From Aquirhabdus sp. (GTDB taxonomy: Bacteria > Pseudomonadota > Gammaproteobacteria > Pseudomonadales > Moraxellaceae), in NCBI GenBank assembly GCA_030152425.1, contig JASLJP010000228.1:1-23361 (forward strand): a stretch of DNA of 23,361 nucleotides, written 5' to 3'. The notes beneath the pieces are model-generated. The model did no database searches and was not told the origin of the DNA. It saw nothing but the letters and a program-made list of their open reading frames with translations. The translations under genes were made by a program, and so were the position numbers. Below, in pieces: positions 15,827-22,315 of the stretch. Position 1 is the first letter of the stretch. Each line of letters begins with the position of its first letter.

Positions 15827-16621
15827 ATGACGGCTGTAGCGCTGCCTCAAAAAGTAATCATTACCGGTGCCTCCAGTGGCATCGGCGAGGCATTGGCCGT
15901 GTGCTTTGCCGCCCAAGGCTGCGCACTTGGACTGGCCGCCCGTAGCGTAGACAAGCTCGATGTGTTGGCGGCTCGGCTGCGTGAGGACTACGCTGTGCAG
16001 GTTGAGACCCTTAGTCTCGATGTACAGGATCAGGCCAGTATTCCGGTTGCCATTGACGCGCTGATCGAGCGCTTAGGCGGACTGGATATCATCGTGGCCA
16101 ATGCCGGCATCACCGGCATCCGCAGGAGTGGCCGCGACCCGCTAAGCATCGACCTTGCGGTTTTTCAGACCAATCTGTTTGGCGCGATTGCCACGCTTGA
16201 CGTCGCAACGACATACTTCCTCAAACAAGGCCATGGCCATCTGGTGGGCATGTCATCCTTTTCCGCCTTCGCCCCGATTCCGGGCAGCGCCGCCTATACC
16301 GCCAGCAAAGCCGCACTGACCAATTATATGAATGCCATGCGCTTAGAGCTGCTGGATAAACACATAGACGTCACCGTGATCCATCCCGGGTTTATCAATA
16401 CCCATATTGCGCCAAAAATGGATAAATACCCGTTTGTGATTAATGCCGACGTTGCCGCCAAAGAGATGGTCGCGGCCATCGCGCGCAAGCAGGTCAATGT
16501 GATCGTTCCGGCACTGCCTTGGCGCCTTGCCAAAGGCGTGCTGCAGCATATGCCGGATTCGATGATGGGCTACGTGGTGCAGCGCTTGATGAAGAAAGCA
16601 GGTGGCAAGAAAGCACAGTAA
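15827..16621 (+). CDS. Short-chain dehydrogenase/reductase (SDR) family oxidoreductase
   Basis: The 264-residue protein is a classical SDR using NAD(P). It has TGASSGIG (13-20), NAG (92-94), a serine in MSSFSAF (143-144) and the catalytic Y157-x3-K161 in AAYTASKAAL. The arginine in LAARS after the second strand suggests NADP(H) preference, an inference. The C-terminus is basic (MKKAGGKK) and hydrophobic patches before it (LPWRLAKGVLQ, MMGYVVQRLM) resemble membrane-associated SDRs. Substrate is unknown. AAAGGA upstream of the ATG is a good ribosome-binding site. It follows coaBC by 102 nt, containing a GCGCTT-T-AAGCGC hairpin without a U-tract. No clear terminator follows. Confidence 0.93.
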   Translation: MTAVALPQKVIITGASSGIGEALAVCFAAQGCALGLAARSVDKLDVLAARLREDYAVQVETLSLDVQDQASIPVAIDALIERLGGLDIIVANAGITGIRRSGRDPLSIDLAVFQTNLFGAIATLDVATTYFLKQGHGHLVGMSSFSAFAPIPGSAAYTASKAALTNYMNAMRLELLDKHIDVTVIHPGFINTHIAPKMDKYPFVINADVAAKEMVAAIARKQVNVIVPALPWRLAKGVLQHMPDSMMGYVVQRLMKKAGGKKAQ

Positions 16622-16995
16622 TACGACAGGTTGCACTGTATGGGGTGCTGTCGGTTTGGACTCTGATTGCAGAAGGGTTCATAATGGGTTAAGTGCGAAC
16701 TGGTTAACAAAACAGGTGTTGAGCTTTATTAAAAAACGATCTAAAAACATGTAATCATGGACACGTTGATTTTAATCGGCGGTTTATTTTTACAGCAACA
16801 TAGATCTACCGGTTGTCAAACAACAGCGCTGCCATAGCGAGGGAGCGGAAATAAAAAAAGCAGCGTCATACGTGTGAGAAATGGTGATTAAAGCCATCAG
16901 AAAACGTAAGCATAGCGCAGAGACATTTTGAGCAAGATTGCTATGAATGCGTCCAAATAGATGGAATTAACTAAACTTAATAAATGGATATGATC
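16622..16995. other. AT-rich intergenic region with no convincing gene
   Basis: About 370 nt between the SDR gene and the small orphan gene, clearly richer in A and T than its surroundings. A weak CGACAG...CTGTCG hairpin (16624-16651) follows the SDR stop but lacks a U-tract. A 25-codon ATG frame at 16756 is too short and atypical to call. The right end holds one copy of a 12-bp direct repeat. Confidence 0.5.
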
Positions 16996-17015
16996 ATGGC
17001 TACACATTTTGAGCA
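16923..17015 (+). repeat. 12-bp direct repeat ACATTTTGAGCA around the start of the orphan gene
   Basis: Exact copies at 16923-16934 and 17004-17015. The second copy encodes THFEQ near the start of the small gene. The first reads RHFEQD in the matching frame and then stops after 13 more codons, so it may be a vestige of a duplicated 5' end. Confidence 0.5.
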
Positions 17016-17229
17016 GGAGTTGCAGCATCTACTCAGTCAATACGCCGCTGAGAATGGCTCTAATACGCCAGACTTTATCTTGGCCGAATATCTCCAGAAC
17101 TGTTTAGACAACTTCAATATGACCGTGACCCGTCGTGAGACTTGGTTTGGACGCGGCAGTATTTTTTTGGGTGAGCCAGTCCAGATTTCGGGAGAGGTAA
17201 ATCCGGAAATTTATAATACGATTGAGTAG
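16996..17229 (+). CDS. Small hypothetical protein, resembling phage-associated orphan proteins
   Basis: A 77-residue acidic soluble protein starting MATHFEQELQHLLSQYAAEN. The middle, NTPDFILAEYLQNCLDNFN, followed by TVTRRETWFGRG, resembles small hypothetical proteins that I recall from phages and genomic islands. This is memory, not a search, and no function is known. I start at 16996, where GGA lies about 7 nt upstream; an in-frame ATG at 16984 would add MDMI. The gene stands alone, flanked by 370 nt and 350 nt of gene-free DNA with shifted base composition, which suggests an insertion or decayed element. No terminator with a U-tract follows. Confidence 0.65.
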   Translation: MATHFEQELQHLLSQYAAENGSNTPDFILAEYLQNCLDNFNMTVTRRETWFGRGSIFLGEPVQISGEVNPEIYNTIE

Positions 17230-17581
17230 TCCTTTAAACCGTCGTGATGAGGTGCAACCCCAATCTTCTGCACATCAGCTAAGCCTCCAATGACGCTGCA
17301 CCCGACATGCAGCGTCTCGTGGGGTGGGCTTGCGGGTGCCTTGGGCAGCCGCGTGATCGCCAGTCAGACGTGCGCTGCCGACGATGTCTACGCGGCGAGG
17401 GAATAGAACTGTGGCTCAGTTAGCAATTCAGAATGAGGCTACCGAAAAAATAGGTAACAAAAGGTTAAATAACAAAATAAACATTGAAATCAACCTTAAA
17501 TCATTCTACAACAAATCAATGCGGCTTATGCCCCACATGCACCGGTAGTCCTATTTTTACTCATACATCAGGAAGATACTC
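17230..17581. other. Gene-free region with consecutive hairpins, then an AT-rich stretch
   Basis: No convincing coding gene in about 350 nt. Its left half is GC-rich and contains three inverted repeats in a row: GTGCA/TGCAC (17252-17273, extendable with a bulge), GACGCTGCA/TGCAGCGTC (17292-17316, perfect 9-bp stem, 7-nt loop) and GGCAGC/GCTGCC (17344-17379). None is followed by a U-tract. The right half (about 17420-17540) is strongly A-rich and probably carries the yegP promoter. A 45-codon GTG frame (17411-17548) exists but is unsupported. Confidence 0.45.
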
Positions 17582-17917
17582 ATGGCTGGAATTTTCGAAC
17601 TCAAAACGAGCAAAGACAATCACACCTACTTCGTACTGAAGGCAGGGAATGGTCAAGTTATTTTGACCAGTGAAATGTACAACACCAAAGCCGCGGCGCA
17701 AAACGGCATCAAATCAGTACAAACCAATAGCCCACTCGATGAGCGCTACGAGCGTGCTGAAAGCAAAAGTGGCAAGCCCTACTTCAATCTGAAAGCCGGT
17801 AACCATCAAGTGATCGGCAACAGTGAACAGTATGAAAGCGTCGCTGCCCGTGAGAACGGCATTGAGTCGGTCAAGACCAATGGCGTCAGCGAAAACATCA
17901 AGGATCTCACGACCTAA
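17582..17917 (+). CDS. yegP: YegP family DUF1508 protein
   Basis: The 111-residue protein consists of two tandem DUF1508 repeats. The first holds FELKTSKDNHTYFVLKAGNG and a later NTKAAAQNGIKSV; the second repeats as ESKSGKPYFNLKAGNHQVIG and AARENGIESVKTNG. It lines up along its full length with E. coli YegP, a small soluble beta-rich protein of unknown function. The ATG is preceded by a strong AGGAAG. It has a long AT-rich upstream region and a terminator 33 nt after the stop, so it appears monocistronic. Confidence 0.92.
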   Translation: MAGIFELKTSKDNHTYFVLKAGNGQVILTSEMYNTKAAAQNGIKSVQTNSPLDERYERAESKSGKPYFNLKAGNHQVIGNSEQYESVAARENGIESVKTNGVSENIKDLTT

Positions 17918-17950
17918 TTGCAGCATTCCTGCGCAGAAAAGTGGTTAAAT

Positions 17951-17977
17951 AAGCAGGTCTAAAGTGCCTGCTTTTTT
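17951..17977 (+). terminator. Intrinsic terminator after yegP
   Basis: AAGCAGG (17951-17957), 9-nt loop, CCTGCTT (17967-17973) and a T-run to 17977. The next gene starts only 12-28 nt further on. Confidence 0.85.
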
Positions 17978-18004
17978 ATTGCGCCATATTTGTCTGTTTA
18001 CTCT

Positions 18005-18643
18005 ATGCCGACCATCCGTACTTTACGTGTCTTCCGCCCCGATGTCTTTGCGGCGCCGCGCGACTTTAGCCGTCCCCCTGCGCTACAAGCGCAGCCCTTA
18101 GCGACACATCTGGCGCTGGAAATCGGTGCAGGTGTAGGTCTGCATGCCTTGAGCTTTGCCAAGGCTCACCCCGAGGTGACGCTCTATGCTATCGAGCGGA
18201 CTGCCGAGAAATATCAGAAATTCCAGCAGTCGTTTCTCGCGGCTCCTTTGCCAAACCTCTTGCCCATCCACGCCGATGCCATTCCATGGGTGGTGCATGC
18301 GCTGCCACCGCTATGTTTGCAGCAGGTGTTTATCCTCTATCCCAACCCTGAGCCGAAAAATCCTGCCCAGCGCTGGTTCAATATGCCGTTTATGCAGTTC
18401 CTGCTGTCGCGCATGCAGGCGGGTGCGACGTTGACGCTGGCCAGCAACATCATGGCCTATCTGGATGAGGCCGAGTCTCAGCTGACCACGGTCTGGCAGT
18501 TGCCTTATGTGCGCAGTGCCGTGACGACCGAGCGCCGCACGCATTTTGAAATCAAGTATATGGCGCGCGGCGAGCCTTGTGGTCAAATCGTGATCACCAA
18601 GCCTGACAATTATCCCACAGCATTTGATGGCTGGAGCGCTTGA
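18005..18643 (+). CDS. TrmB-fold SAM-dependent methyltransferase, diverged paralogue
   Basis: The 212-residue protein (from the ATG at 18005; a TTG at 17990 is also possible) has a SAM motif ALEIGAGVGLHALSFA (38-53) and an acidic loop YAIERT. Where TrmB has FPDPWQKKRHHKRR it has LYPNPEPKNPAQRW (111-124), so most basic residues are lost. The C-terminal THFEIKYMARGEPCGQI parallels the TrmB end (SKFERRGEAAGHG). It therefore belongs to the tRNA m7G methyltransferase superfamily, but the presence of an intact trmB at 5553-6281 argues for another substrate. It starts directly behind the yegP terminator, with no clear ribosome-binding site or room for a full promoter outside the terminator. Confidence 0.82.
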   Translation: MPTIRTLRVFRPDVFAAPRDFSRPPALQAQPLATHLALEIGAGVGLHALSFAKAHPEVTLYAIERTAEKYQKFQQSFLAAPLPNLLPIHADAIPWVVHALPPLCLQQVFILYPNPEPKNPAQRWFNMPFMQFLLSRMQAGATLTLASNIMAYLDEAESQLTTVWQLPYVRSAVTTERRTHFEIKYMARGEPCGQIVITKPDNYPTAFDGWSA

Positions 18644-18783
18644 AGCTGTAAGGATTTGATGGTTAGATAGGCACGATTTTTGAACATACGAATACGCGCT
18701 GTAAAGCGTGAACGAAGTCACTGCTTGGGTGGGTTGTTTCAGGCTGTGGCGCTGGGTGGCGGCATAAACTGGGTCACAAAAGT

Positions 18784-18812
18784 TTGGCTATATTTTTGCA
18801 ATTTTGAATAAT
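18784..18812 (+). promoter_or_regulatory. Candidate promoter of the binding-protein gene
   Basis: TTGGCT (18784-18789), 17-nt spacer, AATAAT (18807-18812). The match is moderate. A very short leader, about 12 nt, would result, just including the Shine-Dalgarno AGGATAGGG. Confidence 0.25.
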
Positions 18813-18830
18813 CATCAGGATAGGGTTGAT

Positions 18831-20003
18831 ATGAAACAACAGGGCTACAAACACATCGCGCTGACCGCACTCAGCGTGGCGCTTGCGTCAAGCGTACTGC
18901 TGACTGGCTGCAGTAAAAAAGACGCGGCCACGGCCAGCGGTGACACGATTGAAGTCAAGATTGGTCATTCGGCGCCACTGACCGGCGCACAAGCGCATCT
19001 GGGTAAAGATGCGCAAAACGGTGCGCAGTTGGCCGTTGATGACCTCAACGCCGAAGGCCTGACCATCGCTGGCAAAAAAGCCCACTTCACCCTGATCGGT
19101 GTCGACGACCAAGCGGATGCGCGCGTCGCGACGACCGTGGCGCAGACCCTGATTGATGATCAGGTCAGCGGCGTGATCGGCCATTTGAACTCTTCGACGA
19201 CGTTGCCTGCATCGCGTCTGTATAATCAAAACGGCATCGTGCAGATCAGCCCTTCAGCAACCAACCCGACCTATACTCAACAAGGCTTTAGCAATGCATT
19301 CCGCGTCATGGCCAATGACGTGCAACAAGGTCGTACCTTGGGCGCCTTTGCCGTCAATGAGCTCAAAGCCAAGCACATCGCCATCATCGATGACAAAACT
19401 GCCTATGGTGCGGGTCTGGCCGCTGAATTTGAAAAATCAGTCAAAGCCGCCAACGGCGATCTGATCGGTCATGAGTACACCACCGACAAAGAAACCGACT
19501 TCAATGCCATCTTGACCCGTATCAAAGGCAAAAGCCCGGATCTGATCTTCTTTGCCGGCATGGATGGTCAGGGCGCAGCGATGGCCTCACAGGTCAAAAA
19601 CCTCGGAATCAATGCCCAGTTTATGGGCGGAGATGGCATCTATACGCCAGAGTTTACCAAGCTGGCCAGCAAAGCAGCGGACGGCACCATTGCCAGCTTG
19701 CCGGGCGCCCCCTTGGCACAAATGCCGAAAGGGCCAGAGTTCCAAAAACGCTTTGAAGCCAAATATGGCCCGATCCAACTGTACGGCGCTTACAACTATG
19801 ACGCAGTGATGGTCATGGCCGATGCCATGAAGCGCGCCAACTCGATCGATCCGAAAGTCTATGTGGCCAAGATGAAAGACAGCAACTGGCCAGGTGTGAC
19901 CACCACCATCAGCTTTGACGACAAAGGCGACCTGAAAAAAGCCAGCATCACTTTGTACAAGGTCGAAGGCGGTAAGTGGGTGCCGCTAAAAACGGTCGAT
20001 TAA
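18831..20003 (+). CDS. Leu/Ile/Val-type ABC transporter substrate-binding lipoprotein
   Basis: The 390-residue protein is a periplasmic binding protein of the LivJ/LivK family (type I fold), which captures branched-chain amino acids or related small molecules for an ABC importer. It has a lipoprotein signal with lipobox LLTGC (Cys27), so it is membrane-anchored, unlike soluble E. coli LivJ. Family marks: KIGHSAPLTGAQAHLGKDAQNG, VIGHLNSSTTLPAS and ISPSATNPTYTQQG early in the first lobe, AIIDDKTAYGAGLA at the hinge, and LYGAYNYDAVMVMADA near the end. The ATG at 18831 is chosen for its strong ribosome-binding site and signal peptide. No permease or ATPase gene is nearby and a terminator follows directly, so the partner must be elsewhere. 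Ligand unknown. Confidence 0.92.
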   Translation: MKQQGYKHIALTALSVALASSVLLTGCSKKDAATASGDTIEVKIGHSAPLTGAQAHLGKDAQNGAQLAVDDLNAEGLTIAGKKAHFTLIGVDDQADARVATTVAQTLIDDQVSGVIGHLNSSTTLPASRLYNQNGIVQISPSATNPTYTQQGFSNAFRVMANDVQQGRTLGAFAVNELKAKHIAIIDDKTAYGAGLAAEFEKSVKAANGDLIGHEYTTDKETDFNAILTRIKGKSPDLIFFAGMDGQGAAMASQVKNLGINAQFMGGDGIYTPEFTKLASKAADGTIASLPGAPLAQMPKGPEFQKRFEAKYGPIQLYGAYNYDAVMVMADAMKRANSIDPKVYVAKMKDSNWPGVTTTISFDDKGDLKKASITLYKVEGGKWVPLKTVD

Positions 20004-20020
20004 ACCTGCCCTCGTGCATA

Positions 20021-20051
20021 AAAAATCCGCCTCGATAGGCGGATTTTTTTT
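20021..20051. terminator. Bidirectional intrinsic terminator between the binding protein and ygfZ-like genes
   Basis: TCCGCC (20026-20031), loop TCGATA, GGCGGA (20038-20043), A-run before and T-run after. It serves both converging genes. Confidence 0.93.
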
Positions 20052-20063
20052 GGGGGCGGTCGA

Positions 20064-20795
20064 TCAGGCCACGCGGCCGACCTCGCCATTTAACGCCTCG
20101 GGGAGTGGGAGCACAGTCAGGCCGGACTCGAGCAGGGCTTCAGGCTTGGCCACTACCAGTGCTTCCCAGCCACTGTCGGTTGTGACGGCATTGACGATAC
20201 CGATATTGCCCTCCAGACTCTGTCCCACGGGCAGTGCCCCCTGGCCCTGTACGCGATGCAGCCATGCCTTGGGCTTGGCGCGGAAATAGAGTCGGGCGAC
20301 GATCTCCTGACCCAGATAGCAGCCTTTGTCATAGTCGACGCCTGCGCGTTGATGGAGGCGCAGCTCTTGGGGCTGGTAGAGGCCGATATTGTCCAAGGTC
20401 AGCCACGCCGCGCCGTTCTGGATGGCGGTGTGTTCCCAGTCATGGAGGGTGGTACTGCCCGCGTCCTGTTGAAAGCTCACTGCCCCATGGATGATGGCAG
20501 GATAGATCGGCTGGGCATCGCCCACGACCATCTTGGAAAATGCGCCGTATTTACGCAGGTGGGCTTTAAAGCCATCGACGAGGTCGCTGGCGATGACCAC
20601 CTCGACCAGCGCGCTGCTGTCGCGTCGTAGCCACAGGCCAAAGGCGATACGCCCCTTGAGATCACAGATCGCGGTGGGGCGGTATTCATCGGCATTGATT
20701 TTGGTCACATCGACCGTGACCTGACCTTGCAGAAATTTTTCGGTGTCGATGCCGCTTAAGGTCAGGGTGCTGAAAGAGAGTGTGTTCACGGACAT
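20064..20795 (-). CDS. ygfZ: YgfZ/GcvT-fold folate-binding protein (iron-sulfur cluster / tRNA modification)
   Basis: The 243-residue protein is a COG0354 YgfZ-family member, related to the glycine-cleavage T protein. The family helps repair or assemble certain iron-sulfur enzymes, including MiaB, in a folate-dependent way. The signature KGCYLGQE with its conserved cysteine (C159) is intact, followed by IVARLYFRAKPKAWLHR. The N-terminal ISGxD-like LSGIDTEKFLQGQVTVDV also fits. At 243 residues it is shorter than E. coli YgfZ (326), which is common in this clade. AAAGGTG upstream of the ATG is the ribosome-binding site. The gene is divergent from the flavoprotein gene and ends 13 nt from the shared terminator. 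Confidence 0.9.
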   Translation of the reverse strand: MSVNTLSFSTLTLSGIDTEKFLQGQVTVDVTKINADEYRPTAICDLKGRIAFGLWLRRDSSALVEVVIASDLVDGFKAHLRKYGAFSKMVVGDAQPIYPAIIHGAVSFQQDAGSTTLHDWEHTAIQNGAAWLTLDNIGLYQPQELRLHQRAGVDYDKGCYLGQEIVARLYFRAKPKAWLHRVQGQGALPVGQSLEGNIGIVNAVTTDSGWEALVVAKPEALLESGLTVLPLPEALNGEVGRVA

Positions 20796-21052
20796 GGAAA
20801 ATCACCTTTCGTTCATGGGGCTTGCGTAAAAAAATAGCGTGATCTACGCCTGTTAGCATGGCTACGCGGCGTGCTGATCTGGGGCTATTATCCGCTATTT
20901 ATTCGGCTACGGCAAAATATGACGCGGCTATCGGACGTTAATTGTGCGTTAGATTTGTGTGGAAAATTGCAGGTTTAGGCGTCTGCCTCAGCACGCGGCG
21001 GGTGCGGGGTGTTAAACTGGCATCCTCCTTGAAAAAAACAGATTGCGACACT

Positions 21053-22315
21053 ATGCCGAACCCCGTGATGTTTCCCGCTGCGCCCGTCTTGCGCCACGTC
21101 GGCATTGTCGGCGCTGGCCCTGCGGGACTGATGGCGGCTGAGATTCTGGCAGCAGCAGGACATCGGGTCAGTGTTTTTGAGCAAAAGCCCTCGGTGGGTC
21201 GCAAGTTTCTCATGGCCGGCAAAGGCGGACTCAATATCAGCCATAGCGAACCCTATGCCGAGTTTATCCAGCGTTACGACCAGCCGGACTGGCTACGGCC
21301 TATGATCGACGCATTTAGTCCTGCGGATCTGCGGGCATGGGTCACGGGTCTCGGGATCGAAACGTTCATTGGCAGCTCCGGGCGCGTGTTTCCGGCCGAG
21401 ATGAAGGCTGCACCGTTATTACGCGCATGGGTGGCACGGTTAAAGGCCAGCGGCGTGCAGTTTTATCTGCGCCATCACTGGCAGGGTGTGAGTCAGGCAG
21501 GACAGTGGCAGTTCGCTACACCTAAGGGGGAGGCCAGCTTTAGTTTTGACGCCGTCGTGTTAGCGCTGGGCGGTGCCAGTTGGGCCAAGCTGGGGGCGGA
21601 TGGTGCATGGCAGCCATGGCTGGCCGAGCGCGGCGTTGCGACCAGTGCGTTTAGTCCGTCGAATGGCGGCTTTACCCTGAGCTTTAGCCCTTATATTCAA
21701 GCACTGGCGGGCGAGCCAGTGAAATCCATCCTCGCTTCGACGACCAATGCAGCAGGACAGCGCATTGAGAAAGCTGGTGATCTGATCATCACCGAGCAGG
21801 GGGTCGAGGGAGGGGTCATTTACGGCCTGTCGCGCCCGCTGCGTGAGATGCTCCTGCAGTGTGGTGCTGCCCAGCTCAGCCTAGATCTGATGCCGCAGCG
21901 CAGCGCAGCGCAGCTCATCGCCGCATTACAGAAGCCGCTGGGTAAACAGACTCTGGCCAACTTCTGGCGGCGTCAAATCGGTCTGGAGGGCATCAAAGCC
22001 GCCTTAGTTCGCGAGCAGGTCGCCCGTACAGCGTGGACGGACGCCGTCGCGGTTGCCCATGCCATTAAGCACTTATCACTGACCATCACCGGCATGCGTC
22101 CGCTCGACGAAGCGATCAGCACGGCAGGCGGCGTGACGCAGCAAGCCGTGAATGACCGCCTGATGCTGCAGGCTTGGCCGGGCGTATTTAGCGCCGGTGA
22201 GATGCTGGACTGGGATGCGCCAACCGGCGGCTATCTACTCACGGCGTGTCTGGCCAGCGGGCGCTGGGCGGGGCAGGGGGTGGTGGATTGGTTGGCCCAG
22301 CGCGCTTCATACTAA
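21053..22315 (+). CDS. HI0933-like FAD-binding flavoprotein (PP_4765 family)
   Basis: The roughly 420-residue protein is a two-dinucleotide-binding-fold flavoprotein of the HI0933/YhiN group, subtype TIGR03862 as I recall it. The FAD motif is GIVGAGPAGLMAAE (17-30), followed by FEQKPSVGRKFLMAGKGG and LNISHS. Near the C-terminus are GMRPLDEAISTAGGV and FSAGEMLDWDAPTGGYLL, which close the FAD site. The reaction is unknown for this subgroup; related members reduce steroid double bonds (BaiN) or are uncharacterised. The ATG at 21053 is used; a longer TTG start at 20942 gives an unlikely basic N-terminus, and ATG 21068 is a second option. No clear ribosome-binding site. Its stop overlaps the stop of copB tail to tail. 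Confidence 0.88.
   Translation: MPNPVMFPAAPVLRHVGIVGAGPAGLMAAEILAAAGHRVSVFEQKPSVGRKFLMAGKGGLNISHSEPYAEFIQRYDQPDWLRPMIDAFSPADLRAWVTGLGIETFIGSSGRVFPAEMKAAPLLRAWVARLKASGVQFYLRHHWQGVSQAGQWQFATPKGEASFSFDAVVLALGGASWAKLGADGAWQPWLAERGVATSAFSPSNGGFTLSFSPYIQALAGEPVKSILASTTNAAGQRIEKAGDLIITEQGVEGGVIYGLSRPLREMLLQCGAAQLSLDLMPQRSAAQLIAALQKPLGKQTLANFWRRQIGLEGIKAALVREQVARTAWTDAVAVAHAIKHLSLTITGMRPLDEAISTAGGVTQQAVNDRLMLQAWPGVFSAGEMLDWDAPTGGYLLTACLASGRWAGQGVVDWLAQRASY

Noticed and set aside
16756..16833. 25-codon ATG frame in the AT-rich gap
   Set aside because: Too short, no ribosome-binding site, no recognisable pattern.
17411..17548. 45-codon GTG-start frame before yegP
   Set aside because: No Shine-Dalgarno sequence, Lys/Asn-rich simply because the DNA is A-rich, and it sits where the yegP promoter is expected.
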